Of a stretch of 61,590 bases of DNA, positions 52,260 to 60,172 are shown piece after piece. Origin of the DNA: an uncultured Spirochaetota bacterium. GTDB lineage: Bacteria; Spirochaetota; Spirochaetia; Treponematales; UBA12059. The notes beneath the pieces were generated by a model. That model was not told the DNA's origin and searched no databases. It saw only the letters and a list, made by a program, of their open reading frames with translations. Position 1 is the first letter of the stretch; every line of letters begins with the position of its first letter. The DNA lies in NCBI GenBank assembly GCA_937873275.1, contig CALMRC010000104.1, positions 1-61,590 of the forward strand, read 5' to 3'. The position numbers and the translations under genes were made by a program.

Positions 52260-53316
52260 TCTGGGCCTCCTCCAGGCCGCGCAGGGCCTTCTTGGCTCGG
52301 AGGTAGGTGGAGTTGTCCTCGTCCTTCTCCATGGTCAGGATCTTCCGGAAGAATCCTTTGGCCCGCTCGGCGTCGCCCTTCTTGGAGTAGGACTGCCCCA
52401 GGTAATAGAGGATGTCCGCCAGGTCGGGATGCTTGGGATAGGTCTGGACCATGCGGGTGAAGTGGGCTATGGCCGCGTCGTACTGCCCCAGCATGAACAC
52501 GCTGCGGCCCATGTCGTAGGCCGCCTTGACCACGTACTCGGGGTCCTGGTTGGCCTCCACGATACGCTTGAACTCCCCCAGGGCTTCCTTGTACTTCTCC
52601 TGGGAAAAGAGGCTCACGGCGTTGTAGTACTCCTTGGCCGTGTCCGAGAGGGCCTGGCCGGACGGGGGCCGGAGGGTGTCCGAGGGCTTCGCGGGGGCGG
52701 AGGCCGCGGAGGGTTGGGGCTGGGCCCCGGCGGGTATGCCGGCCACGGAGGGGGAGGGCCCCTTGCCGTCGCCGTACTTGACCATGCAGGTTTCTGCGGT
52801 CTCCAGGTTCTTGCTGGCCGCGTCCGCGAGCTTGCCGGCGGGGTAGTAGGTCAGGTAGCGGCTGAAGACGTACTTGGCCTGGGAATACATCCGGTTCTTG
52901 AGGTAGTACTCCCCCGTGCGGAACAGGCCGATCTCCGGGCTCAGGGCCTCCTGCTTCTCCATCAGGTTCTCGACCTGCTTGTGGATGCGGCGGAGCTGGT
53001 TGGAGAAGACCCGGAGCATCTTGAGGATGATGCGGGTGTTCGCGGAGACGAACTGCTCGAACTCCGGAACCGTGAAGATCAGGACTTGGGAATCCGAGAC
53101 CACCGCGGCGTTCTCTTCCCGGGGATATTTGCCCAGGGCGCTCTTCACCCCGAAGAACTCGCCGGTCTGGATGACCTCCCGGAGGTCCTTGCCGGTTTCG
53201 ATGTCCGTGTAGTTCACCACCACCTGGCCGGATTGGAGGATGTAGATCTTGTCGCTGACCACGTCCCCCTGGAAGTAGATGACCGAGTTTGCGCGGTAGT
53301 TGGCTGCCTTCGGCAT
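52252..53316 (-). CDS. cyclic-nucleotide-binding domain fused to TPR
   Basis: A 354-aa protein. Residues about 5-115 form a cyclic-nucleotide-binding fold (GDVVSDKIYILQSGQVVVN), but the phosphate-binding cassette is altered (GEFFGVKSALGKYPREENAA, lacking the usual R-S/T-A). A disordered Pro/Ala/Ser-rich linker (about 190-225) leads to TPR units (AKEYYNAVSLFSQEKYKEAL, AAIAHFTRMVQTYPKHPDLA). There is no DNA-binding domain. It may sense a ligand and recruit partners. It has a TGGAAA-17-TATACT promoter, and GAGGAG precedes the ATG. The overlap with the Crp-like gene supports a joint function. Similar pairs exist in treponemes, from memory. Confidence 0.8.
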   Translation of the reverse strand: MPKAANYRANSVIYFQGDVVSDKIYILQSGQVVVNYTDIETGKDLREVIQTGEFFGVKSALGKYPREENAAVVSDSQVLIFTVPEFEQFVSANTRIILKMLRVFSNQLRRIHKQVENLMEKQEALSPEIGLFRTGEYYLKNRMYSQAKYVFSRYLTYYPAGKLADAASKNLETAETCMVKYGDGKGPSPSVAGIPAGAQPQPSAASAPAKPSDTLRPPSGQALSDTAKEYYNAVSLFSQEKYKEALGEFKRIVEANQDPEYVVKAAYDMGRSVFMLGQYDAAIAHFTRMVQTYPKHPDLADILYYLGQSYSKKGDAERAKGFFRKILTMEKDEDNSTYLRAKKALRGLEEAQNG

Positions 53317-53358
53317 TGCTCCTCACTCCACTCTCGCCGTCGCGCGGCGTGCGGTAGC

Positions 53359-53387
53359 AGTATAGTGGACGGCCGCGGAGATTTCCA
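53359..53387 (-). promoter_or_regulatory. promoter of the cyclic-nucleotide/TPR-Crp operon
   Basis: Minus strand: TGGAAA (53382-53387), 17 nt, TATACT (53359-53364). Confidence 0.7.
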
Positions 53388-53411
53388 CCGAAACCGCGTC
53401 CCGTTCCGGCG

Positions 53412-54653
53412 TCACGGCTCGAAGGGAAGGTAATCCAGCTTCTTGTCGAAGCCGATCGCCTTCCGGACATCCCGGTAGAGGGCGGCGGGGGAGCCCCGAA
53501 CGTGGACCTTCCGGCCGCCGATCTTGACCGTCTCGTAGCCCTTGGACAGGATCCCCCGGAAGGGTTCCGCCAGGGCGTCCTCCACCAGGAGGGGCACGCC
53601 CTCCAGGGTCAGCAGGCGGATGTCCTTGGGCTCCGCCCGGGCCAGGGCCTCGTAGGGATCCTCGTGGATCGCGGAGAGGACCAGGATGTCCGCGGACTTG
53701 CCGCCATCCAGGGACCCGACGCGGTCCTGCATCCGGAAGGCCTTGGCCGGGTTCACGGTGACCATGCGGTACAGCGTCTTGGCCGACAGATCGTCCCCGT
53801 ACAGGTCCCGGAACACCTTCCGGGCGTACTTCATCTCCGCAAGGAGGTTGGCCGACCCCGTGTGGGTCGAGTCCGTTCCCAGGCAGACGTTGACCCCCGC
53901 CTCCAGGAATTTCCGGATCTTGCAGGTGACGTTGAACATCAGCATGTTCGAGGCGGGGCACCAGGAGATCGAGGCCCCGGCCTTGGCGGTCTTGGCGATG
54001 TCCTCGTCGGAGAAGCCGATGCAGTGTATGAACACGTCGTGGTCGTCCAGGCAGCCCAGGCGCTCCAGGATGCCGATCCCGTCCTGGGACTCCGGGTCGA
54101 ACCCTTCCTCCAGGTGGGTGATGAAGGGCCAATTCCTCTCCACGGCCCGCTTGTGCTCGATCTCGATCCCGTCCCCCCACTTGAGGTCGAAGGAGGAGCA
54201 TTCGTGGGCCAGGGTGTATTCCCCGATCACCCGGATGGGCAGGCGGGGCAGGAAGGGCTCGTTGATCTCGTGGGGGAAGTGGTCGTTGGCGGTGGCCACG
54301 CCGCTGAAGAGGTTCTTGTAGGAGGAGAGGAAGTACATCTGCTCCACCGTGATGTTGGCCCGTTCCTTGTACACCGGGGAGGCCTTGAGGTCGTTGTCCC
54401 AGGGGCCCCAGTTGATGTAGAAGGCGTCTCCCGGGGGGCCCACCTGGGGCACGTAGTTGCCCCGGAAGTGGTCGTGCACGTTCACCAAGGCGGGGTACAG
54501 GAAGGACGACCCGCCCAGGTCGATCTCGGGTCCGGCGGCCTTGCCTTCGGCTATCTTCCCGGCCTGGACGCTCAAGTTCCCGCGTCGGCTTCCGGATTCG
54601 GACACCAGCGCGGCGGCATTGCGTAGGGAATAAGCTTCCACGGTCGTCCTCAT
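53412..54653 (-). CDS. amidohydrolase (TrzA/SsnA-like)
   Basis: A 413-aa metal-dependent hydrolase of the amidohydrolase superfamily. The metal ligands are visible: VHDHFRGN (about residue 59), ITHLEEG (about 178), FIHCIGFSD (about 206) and GTDSTHTGS (about 258). VHDH replaces the more common NxHxH. Members deaminate or hydrolyse purines, pyrimidines, guanidines or imidazolone compounds; the substrate is unknown here. I start at the ATG at 54653 with AGGA nine bases upstream. The 181-nt gap to the GNAT gene holds no supported gene, only G+C-rich dyads. Confidence 0.84.
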   Translation of the reverse strand: MRTTVEAYSLRNAAALVSESGSRRGNLSVQAGKIAEGKAAGPEIDLGGSSFLYPALVNVHDHFRGNYVPQVGPPGDAFYINWGPWDNDLKASPVYKERANITVEQMYFLSSYKNLFSGVATANDHFPHEINEPFLPRLPIRVIGEYTLAHECSSFDLKWGDGIEIEHKRAVERNWPFITHLEEGFDPESQDGIGILERLGCLDDHDVFIHCIGFSDEDIAKTAKAGASISWCPASNMLMFNVTCKIRKFLEAGVNVCLGTDSTHTGSANLLAEMKYARKVFRDLYGDDLSAKTLYRMVTVNPAKAFRMQDRVGSLDGGKSADILVLSAIHEDPYEALARAEPKDIRLLTLEGVPLLVEDALAEPFRGILSKGYETVKIGGRKVHVRGSPAALYRDVRKAIGFDKKLDYLPFEP

Positions 54654-54834
54654 GATTGCGATCCTATCGCTGCGTCGTTCGAGTCTTCCCTTCATTCTCG
54701 GCCGATCCCGTCGAAAAGTACAGAGGCAATCAGGGGATACGGGGAATCCGGCAAACCCGGCCGCCGGTCGGCGGACCCCGGCGTTTCGAGGACTCCGTCC
54801 CGGATTAGCGGGCCGGCGCGCCGTCCGGGCCGGC

Positions 54835-55293
54835 TCAAGTCCGGGAGACCTGCTTCGCGTAGATCCAGTAGTCGTTTCCGGGACCGTAGAAATCGGGGAT
54901 GTGGCCGATGGTCTCGAAGCCCCGGGCCGTGAAAAACCCCGGTTCCACGGCGTTCTCCTTCGTGGAGGACACCTCCACCCGGATCATCGCCGACCGGACG
55001 GAGGACAGGATCTCCTCGGCCAGGAGCTCCAGAAGCTTGTCCGCGGCGCCCTTGCCCCGGTAGTCCCGGCCCACCAGGAAGGTATGGATGTCGAAGGTGG
55101 ATTCCGTGTTGGCCGCGCGCTGGAAGAGGCAGAAACCCGCGGGCACCCGGCTGTCCCGGACTTCCACCAGGGAGTAGGGGCTTCCGGGCCGGGATTTCCA
55201 GGAATCCAGCGTGTCGATGAGGATGTCCAACTCGATGTCCTTGTAGACACCGGACTCCAAGGCCAGCTGTTCGTACTCGCGCGTTTCCATCAT
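54835..55293 (-). CDS. GNAT-family N-acetyltransferase
   Basis: A 152-aa cytoplasmic enzyme with the acetyl-CoA-binding motif A, VGRDYRGKGAADKLLELL (about residue 75), followed by the usual beta-alpha pattern IRVEVSSTKENAVEPGFFTARGFETIG (in part). Small GNATs acetylate amines on metabolites, antibiotics or protein N termini; the substrate cannot be told. A second ATG one codon later is equally possible. A TATACT box (55356-55361, minus) lies about 60 nt upstream without a clear -35. It is followed, after a G+C-rich gap, by the amidohydrolase. Confidence 0.82.
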   Translation of the reverse strand: MMETREYEQLALESGVYKDIELDILIDTLDSWKSRPGSPYSLVEVRDSRVPAGFCLFQRAANTESTFDIHTFLVGRDYRGKGAADKLLELLAEEILSSVRSAMIRVEVSSTKENAVEPGFFTARGFETIGHIPDFYGPGNDYWIYAKQVSRT

Positions 55294-55393
55294 GGATCAA
55301 GAACCCCTGTTCGAATCGTTCGCACACGGCTCGGATTCCGGATCGTTTCGGCAGGAGTATACCATACCACGGCCGCGAGCCGGACTGTCAAAC

Positions 55394-55422
55394 GAAAAAG
55401 GCGTTCCCCGGGGGGAACGCCT
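55394..55422 (-). terminator. intrinsic terminator of the PEGA gene
   Basis: Minus strand: AGGCGTTCCCC..GGGGAACGCCT stem (55399-55422) followed by TTTTTCG. Very strong. Confidence 0.9.
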
Positions 55423-55453
55423 TGCCGATGGCCACGGATTTCCGGGAAACCGC

Positions 55454-56431
55454 CTACCGGGTGTTGAGTCCCAGGAAGGGCTCGAAGGTGTAGGTCTTCC
55501 CCGCCTCGAAGTCGAAGGTCGTCTCGATGGCGAAGGCCCCGGATACCAGCCGGATCGTGTGCCGGCCCGGGGTGACCTGGCCGCGGAAGTCCTTCTGGGC
55601 GGCCCCGTCGATGTACAGGCGGATCTGGCTCCAGGGGTTCCCCTTCATGTCCGGATTCTGGATGCTCGCGGGGATGTTGAAGGTGTAGGACGCGGGCTGG
55701 GGCTGGAAGACCGGGGCGATGGTCTGGGGTGCCGAGGTCCCGACGGTCACCTGGGTGGTGAAGTCCAGGAAGCCGCCCAGGCGGATCGTCAGGGTGTAGG
55801 TGCCCGGGGCGACCTGGGCGGAGAAGGTGGCGGAATTCGCGACCCCGATCCGAGCCCCGTTCAGGAAGATCTCGGCCCCGGGCCGCAGGTTGTTCAGGAC
55901 CAGGGGCACCAGGAGGGCCTGGAGGTTCGCGTTGACCGTCACGGGCCCGGAGATCACCAGGTTCTGGGCGAAGTCCGTGTAGCCCGGGGCGCGCACGATC
56001 AGGGTGTAGGACCCGGGGGCCAAAGCGGCGGAGAAGGGCACCCGCCCGGCGCTTATATTGTTGATGATGACCTCCGCCCCGGCCACGTTGGCGTTGACCT
56101 GGAGGGAGAAGTTCTGGGGCGGGGGAGGCGGCGGCGGGGTGACGACCGCGCCGATCCGCTGGAGGGTAACGTTCAGGGTGATCGGGGAGGTCCCGGCCTT
56201 GACTACGGTCTCGAAGGTCTGGAAGCCTTTCTTGTACACTCTAACTTGTACTGTTCCTTGAGGTACAAGGAACGAAAAATTGGGCGTAGTCTGACCGGCT
56301 AGACGGTTATTAATGTAAACTTCCGCGCCGACCTCGTTGCACTGGATGTTGAGGGAGGTGCGGTTCTGGGCGAAGGCCGGGATCGTGCCCAGGACCAGAA
56401 GGACCAGGAGCACGGCGAATGTCTTTCTCAT
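55454..56431 (-). CDS. exported PEGA-domain protein
   Basis: A 325-aa protein with a signal peptide (MRKTFAVLLVLLVLGTIPAFA, cleaved before QN). Three PEGA-type repeats of about 70 residues follow: CNEVGAEVYINNRLAG, NANVAGAEVIINNISAG and LNNLRPGAEIFLNGARIG, each ending in a PGTYTLTI-like strand. A Pro8 run separates the first and second. The last 80 residues form a different beta domain (IRLYIDGAAQKDFRGQVTPG). PEGA domains occur in surface and S-layer-like proteins, so it is probably on the outer surface or in the periplasm. GGAGG precedes the ATG, the promoter is at 56480-56508, and a strong terminator follows. Confidence 0.88.
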   Translation of the reverse strand: MRKTFAVLLVLLVLGTIPAFAQNRTSLNIQCNEVGAEVYINNRLAGQTTPNFSFLVPQGTVQVRVYKKGFQTFETVVKAGTSPITLNVTLQRIGAVVTPPPPPPPQNFSLQVNANVAGAEVIINNISAGRVPFSAALAPGSYTLIVRAPGYTDFAQNLVISGPVTVNANLQALLVPLVLNNLRPGAEIFLNGARIGVANSATFSAQVAPGTYTLTIRLGGFLDFTTQVTVGTSAPQTIAPVFQPQPASYTFNIPASIQNPDMKGNPWSQIRLYIDGAAQKDFRGQVTPGRHTIRLVSGAFAIETTFDFEAGKTYTFEPFLGLNTR

Positions 56432-56479
56432 CGTTTTCCTCCGTTCGGATTGGGAACGTGCCTCTAGGGCGCAATCCCT

Positions 56480-56508
56480 AGTATACGACGACGGGCCCGG
56501 AGTTTCCA
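56480..56508 (-). promoter_or_regulatory. promoter of the PEGA gene
   Basis: Minus strand: TGGAAA (56503-56508), 17 nt, TATACT (56480-56485). Confidence 0.7.
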
Positions 56509-56729
56509 TGCGGGAATCGGAAAACCGGATCCGCCGCGCCGCTTCCGATAGAAAAGGAGCGAACCCGCCCCGGTGTTACGAAGATTGTGAAATCTCCATT
56601 CTGTCCCGCTTTCCGTCTGGTTTTTTTTGAGAGATGCGCTATAGTATCCTCACGGAAGGCGCGGGCGCAGGAACCGGCCTTCGAGCGCGGACCGAAAGAG
56701 TCCGCCGGACCGAACTAGGAGGTTATCGA

Positions 56730-57362
56730 ATGAACAAGAGAGTTTTCGCGGCGATCGCGATTCTCACGGTCGCGGCCGCGGGCGCCTTCGCGCAGATAGG
56801 CCTGGGGCTCAACGCCGCCATCTACTCGGACACGAAGATGAGCATGAGCGAGTTCTCGAGCCGGCTGCGGGAGGGCGAGGGCGTCTTCTACGGCCCCTTC
56901 ATCGAGCTGGCCCTGGGCAAGACCGCCCTGGGACTCGCGGGGAACTTCTCCTTCTACGAGGAAGACTGGTCCTACGCCCAGGACGGATCATTCCCAGTCC
57001 CAATGGTCGACTTCGACCTCACCCTCTATGCCCAGGGCCATCTGATCAAGTACCGGGCCTTCCTGGACCCCTTCCTGGAGGCGGGCCTGGGGGTCATGGG
57101 CAAGGACTATGCGAGTGATGATCCGTCGGTAGATCCTGACCCGGACAATCCCATCATGGCCACCACCTACTTCCAGGCGGGCGGCGGACTCGGGCTCAAT
57201 TTCGGGGGCCTGGGGATCTTCATCAAGGGCCTCTACCTCTTCCCGCTCGGGACGGTGGAGGGTACCTACTACGACGAATTCGGGGCTCCCCAGACCTATG
57301 ACCTGGCCACCTATCCCCTCCGCCGCCTCAAGCTGATCGCGGGGGCGAAGATTATTCTGTAG
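56730..57362 (+). CDS. small outer-membrane beta-barrel protein
   Basis: A 210-aa exported protein: signal peptide residues 1-21 (cleavage at AFA|QI), then alternating polar/hydrophobic strands ending in aromatic residues, with the final strand LRRLKLIAGAKIIL typical of barrels recognised by BamA. It probably forms an eight-strand barrel in the outer membrane; no specific family is recognised. AGGAGG precedes the ATG. The 300-nt region shared with the divergent PEGA gene contains both promoters and a T8 run at about 56622. Its TAG stop is only two bases from the first GGTGGAC heptamer array. Confidence 0.78.
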   Translation: MNKRVFAAIAILTVAAAGAFAQIGLGLNAAIYSDTKMSMSEFSSRLREGEGVFYGPFIELALGKTALGLAGNFSFYEEDWSYAQDGSFPVPMVDFDLTLYAQGHLIKYRAFLDPFLEAGLGVMGKDYASDDPSVDPDPDNPIMATTYFQAGGGLGLNFGGLGIFIKGLYLFPLGTVEGTYYDEFGAPQTYDLATYPLRRLKLIAGAKIIL

Positions 57363-57364
57363 AC

Positions 57365-57578
57365 GGTGGACGGTGGACAGTAAGCGGAAGTAGGTTTCCG
57401 TATGAGGCCGCTGAACACGCTTAGGCGTGGGAGGCGGCCTTTTCTGTGGTCGGTGGACAGTGGACTGTGGACAGGAGTAGGCTCCCGTGCAGGGCTGGCG
57501 AACACGGATTGGCGGTAGCTCGGCCGCGGAGTGGGCTCACTTCCGACCACTGTTCACTGTCCACTGTCCACTGTCCAC
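57365..57578. repeat. compound heptamer-arm element (two related cores)
   Basis: The left array (57365-57390) reads GGTGGAC GGTGGAC AGTAAGC GGAAG; a second left array at 57452-57474 reads GGTGGAC AGTGGAC TGTGGAC AG. The right array (57545-57578) read in reverse is four GGTGGAC-type units plus GGTC. The two cores align without gaps over about 40 nt and each opens with a TAGG-loop hairpin (GGAAG/TTTCC in the first, GGAG/CTCC in the second). They share GAACACG then GGCG, and GGCCGC/GCGGCC closes the first around CACGC-TTAG-GCGTG. The first core ends in TTTTCT and could terminate transcription. Confidence 0.8.
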
Positions 57579-57619
57579 CCCAACGCAAGCATTTGCCGGT
57601 TTCTCGGCGGTATCCCGGC

Positions 57620-57991
57620 ATGGAAACAACGTCTGTTCAACGGCTGGAAGCCTACAAGCAAGCCCACGCGATAACAGTTAGCCTCTATCGAAGAACCGGA
57701 AAATTTCCACCGACAGAGCGATATGGTTTGTCATCCCAAATCCGGAGGGCGTCGAGCTCCATGGGGGCGAACCTCCTGGAAGGTTCACATCGGGGATCCA
57801 GGACGGAGTTCGCCCGATTCGTATGCATAGCCCGGGGATCCTGCGCTGAACTCAAATACCACCTGCTGTTGTCACGGGATCTATCATATATAGACGAGAA
57901 GGAATATTCATTCTATCTCGAAAAACTGGACAAAATCTCCGCCTTGCTGTATGGGTTGTTCAGGTCGTTGTCGGTGAGCAGTAAACGGTGA
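57620..57991 (+). CDS. four-helix-bundle protein (S23/IVP family)
   Basis: A 123-aa, all-helical protein matching the S23/IVP (23S rRNA intervening-sequence) family. The recognisable pattern is LEAYKQAHAITVSLYRRTGKFP near the start, YGLSSQIRRASSSMGANLLEG in helix 2 and FARFVCIARGSCAELKYHLL in helix 3 (each in part). The family is related to the Avd accessory protein of diversity-generating retroelements and often binds nucleic acid. Here it is not within rRNA. The gene has visibly lower G+C than its neighbours, and heptamer arrays lie on both sides; its last six codons (SVSSKR) and TGA are written in the right-hand array. It was probably acquired with the repeats. Confidence 0.88.
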   Translation: METTSVQRLEAYKQAHAITVSLYRRTGKFPPTERYGLSSQIRRASSSMGANLLEGSHRGSRTEFARFVCIARGSCAELKYHLLLSRDLSYIDEKEYSFYLEKLDKISALLYGLFRSLSVSSKR

Positions 57992-58092
57992 ACGGAAGGA
58001 GGCCGCAGCGGGCGGCCGCCAGCCACAGTTGGCCTAGAATCCGACCGACGTATTGTGTCACTTCCGTCCACTGTCCACCGGCCACTGTCCAC
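57973..58092. repeat. heptamer-arm element downstream of the four-helix-bundle gene
   Basis: The left array GGTGAGC AGTAAAC GGTGAAC GGAAG (57973-57998) overlaps the end of the four-helix-bundle gene and contains its TGA stop. The right array (58061-58092) read in reverse is GTGGACA GTGGCCG GTGGACA GTGGACG GAAG. The core has GGCCGC-AGCGG-GCGGCC. Together with the 57365 array it brackets the gene with inverted arms. The right end stops just before the IclR ribosome site. Confidence 0.78.
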
Positions 58093-58105
58093 TAGGAGTT
58101 CCCGT

Positions 58106-58852
58106 ATGCCCTCTACGAGCATCGAAAAATCGGTCCTCATCCTCAAGCAGCTGGCCGTGCCGCCCTACGAGTACAAGGCCGGGGAGCTGGCCCGGAAGCT
58201 GGGGATGAACCGGTCCTCGGTCTACCGGATCCTCCAGGTCCTGAAGGACTGCGACCTGGTGATCTCCGACAAGGGCGGGGACTACTACAAGGTGGGCCCG
58301 GAGATGTACCACATCGGGACCACCTACCTGTACAACAACAACTTCCACTCGAAGCTCATCGATATCCTCTCGGAGATCTCGGACATCATCAAGGAATCCG
58401 TGGGCATGGCGGTGATGGACGGGGACAAGATCATGTCCCTGATCGAGATCGAGGTCCACCAGCCCATGAAGCTGAACGACGTGCCGGGACGGTACTACCC
58501 TCCCAACAAGGGCAACTACGGGAAGGTCCTCATGGCCTACCAGGACCCGGAGTACATCGAGCGGACCCTCTCCGGCCGGGTCTTCGAGAAGACCTTCTAC
58601 AATACCCTGACCACCAAGGAAGAGCTCCTGGCGGAATACGCCCGGATCCGGGACCGGGGCTACTCCTTCAGCGTGGACGAGCTCGGGATCGACATCCTGG
58701 GGGTCGGGATCCCCATATTCGGCGAGGGCGGCCGGATCAAGGCCTGCGTAGCCGTGGGCTTCTACCGCAGCGAGGGCTGGGAGGACAAGCTCCACCGGGT
58801 CAAGGACATCCTCCTGGGCTATCAGAACCAGATCGCGCGCAACATGCCTTAG
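58106..58852 (+). CDS. IclR-family transcription regulator
   Basis: A 248-aa DNA-binding regulator. A winged helix-turn-helix occupies about residues 5-65 (AGELARKLGMNRSSVYRILQVL), and the C-terminal effector domain shows GKVLMAYQDPEYIERTL and DRGYSFSVDELGIDILGVGIPI, typical of IclR. It probably controls the adjacent kdd operon, repressing or activating in response to a catabolic intermediate. The ATG at 58106 follows TAGGAG, which abuts the repeat element, so its transcript may start inside or upstream of the repeat. Confidence 0.9.
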   Translation: MPSTSIEKSVLILKQLAVPPYEYKAGELARKLGMNRSSVYRILQVLKDCDLVISDKGGDYYKVGPEMYHIGTTYLYNNNFHSKLIDILSEISDIIKESVGMAVMDGDKIMSLIEIEVHQPMKLNDVPGRYYPPNKGNYGKVLMAYQDPEYIERTLSGRVFEKTFYNTLTTKEELLAEYARIRDRGYSFSVDELGIDILGVGIPIFGEGGRIKACVAVGFYRSEGWEDKLHRVKDILLGYQNQIARNMP

Positions 58853-58953
58853 CGGGGGCCGAAGCACTCGATTCTTTTCCCTCTCGACCGTCCGAGATCG
58901 TTCCGCCCCGCCGCCGCACCTCTCCGGAATAGATGGTCCTTTCACTTTACCGG

Positions 58954-59019
58954 TTGCGTATTCGCGAAAATAGTATATAATGTGATTGTATCTTGAACAT
59001 CATGTTTGCATGTTGAACA
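58954..59019 (+). promoter_or_regulatory. kdd operon promoter with operator-like repeats
   Basis: TTGCGT (58954-58959), 16 nt, TATAAT (58976-58981) is the best promoter. Just downstream TTGAACA occurs at 58993-58999 and 59013-59019, exactly 20 bp apart, around AACATCATGTT. This is a likely binding site for the neighbouring IclR regulator. A second dyad, GAAACG-N9-CGTTTC, lies at 59092-59112, next to the ribosome site. The 280-nt gap (58853-59131) is strongly A+T-rich and has no gene I can support. Confidence 0.65.
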
Positions 59020-59131
59020 ATATATAATAAAATATCGTAAATGGATTTGATTCTGCCATGGGTTCAAGCGGGGAAGCCTTCCGCTCTCCCCGAAACGTTT
59101 CGATATCGTTTCCGTTTAAAAGGAGGAACCT

Positions 59132-60172
59132 ATGAGCCTTGGGTGCAAGTACGGTACGCACCGGGTGATCGAACCGGTCGGTGCGATGCCCCAGACCGCG
59201 CAGAAGATCAACAACGACATGTCCGTCCTCTACGACAACGAGATCCTGGTGGACGTGATCGCCCTGAACGTCGACTCCGCCAGCTTTACCCAGATCGAGC
59301 AGGAAGCGGGCGGGGACGTGCAGAAGATCGGCGCCAAGATCCTGGAAATCGTCGCGGCCCGGGGCAAGCAGCAGAACCCCGTCACGGGTTCCGGCGGGAT
59401 GCTCATCGGCAAGGTGGCCAAGATCGGCTCGGCCCTGAAGGACCGGGACCTGAAGGTGGGCGACAAGATCGCCTCCCTGGTGTCCCTTTCCCTGACCCCC
59501 CTGAAGATCAACAAGATCCTCAAGGTCCACCCGGAGATCGACCGGGTCGAGATCGACGGGCAGGCCATCCTCTTCGAGAGCGGAATCTACGCCAAGCTTC
59601 CGGCGGACATGGACGAGGGCCTGGCCCTGGCGGCTCTGGACGTGGCGGGCGCCCCGGCCCAGGCGGCCAAGCTGGTGAAGCCCGGGGACTCGGTGCTGGT
59701 CCTGGGCGCGGGCGGCAAGTCCGGCCTCCTTTGCCTCTACGAGTCCATCAAGCGCGCGGGCCCCACGGGCCGCGTCGTGGCCAACATCCACTCCGAGCGC
59801 TCCCGGAAGGTCATCCAGGACCTCAAGCTGGCCCACGAGATCGTGGTCGGGGACGCCACCAAACCCGTGGAGTTGATGAACGCGGTCCTCAAGGCGAACA
59901 AGGGCCGGGAGTTCGACATCGCCATCACCTGCGTGAACATCGCGGGCTGCGAGATGGCCAGCATCCTCCCGGTCCGGGACGGCGGCACGGTCTACTTCTT
60001 CAGCATGGCCACCAGCTTCACCCGGGCCGCCCTGGGGGCCGAGGGGATCGGCAAGGACGTGAACATGATTATCGGCAACGGCTACACCAAGGACCACGCC
60101 GAGATCACCCTCTGGGAGCTCCGGGAAAACCCGGCGCTGAGGAAAGTATTCGAAGAGAACTACGTTAAGTGA
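59132..60172 (+). CDS. kdd: L-erythro-3,5-diaminohexanoate dehydrogenase
   Basis: A 346-aa cytoplasmic NAD-dependent dehydrogenase of the lysine fermentation pathway, which oxidises 3,5-diaminohexanoate to 3-keto-5-aminohexanoate. The start MSLGCKYGTHRVIEPVGAMP, the central VLVLGAGGKSGLLC nucleotide-binding motif (about residue 189) and the C-terminal MIIGNGYTKDHAEITLWELR segment are characteristic of Kdd; its length is also usual. AAAGGAGG precedes the ATG. It is downstream of an IclR regulator and upstream of an aminotransferase; the mutases and cleavage enzyme expected in the pathway must lie outside the window. Its TGA stop is the start of a GTGAATA array. Confidence 0.93.
   Translation: MSLGCKYGTHRVIEPVGAMPQTAQKINNDMSVLYDNEILVDVIALNVDSASFTQIEQEAGGDVQKIGAKILEIVAARGKQQNPVTGSGGMLIGKVAKIGSALKDRDLKVGDKIASLVSLSLTPLKINKILKVHPEIDRVEIDGQAILFESGIYAKLPADMDEGLALAALDVAGAPAQAAKLVKPGDSVLVLGAGGKSGLLCLYESIKRAGPTGRVVANIHSERSRKVIQDLKLAHEIVVGDATKPVELMNAVLKANKGREFDIAITCVNIAGCEMASILPVRDGGTVYFFSMATSFTRAALGAEGIGKDVNMIIGNGYTKDHAEITLWELRENPALRKVFEENYVK

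Noticed and set aside
54654-54834. A gene in the 181-nt gap before the amidohydrolase
   Set aside because: Only G+C-rich dyads and short frames without ribosome sites are present.
57620-57991. Intervening sequence in a 23S rRNA gene
   Set aside because: The family is known from rRNA intervening sequences, but the flanks here are a beta-barrel gene and a regulator, with no rRNA sequence.
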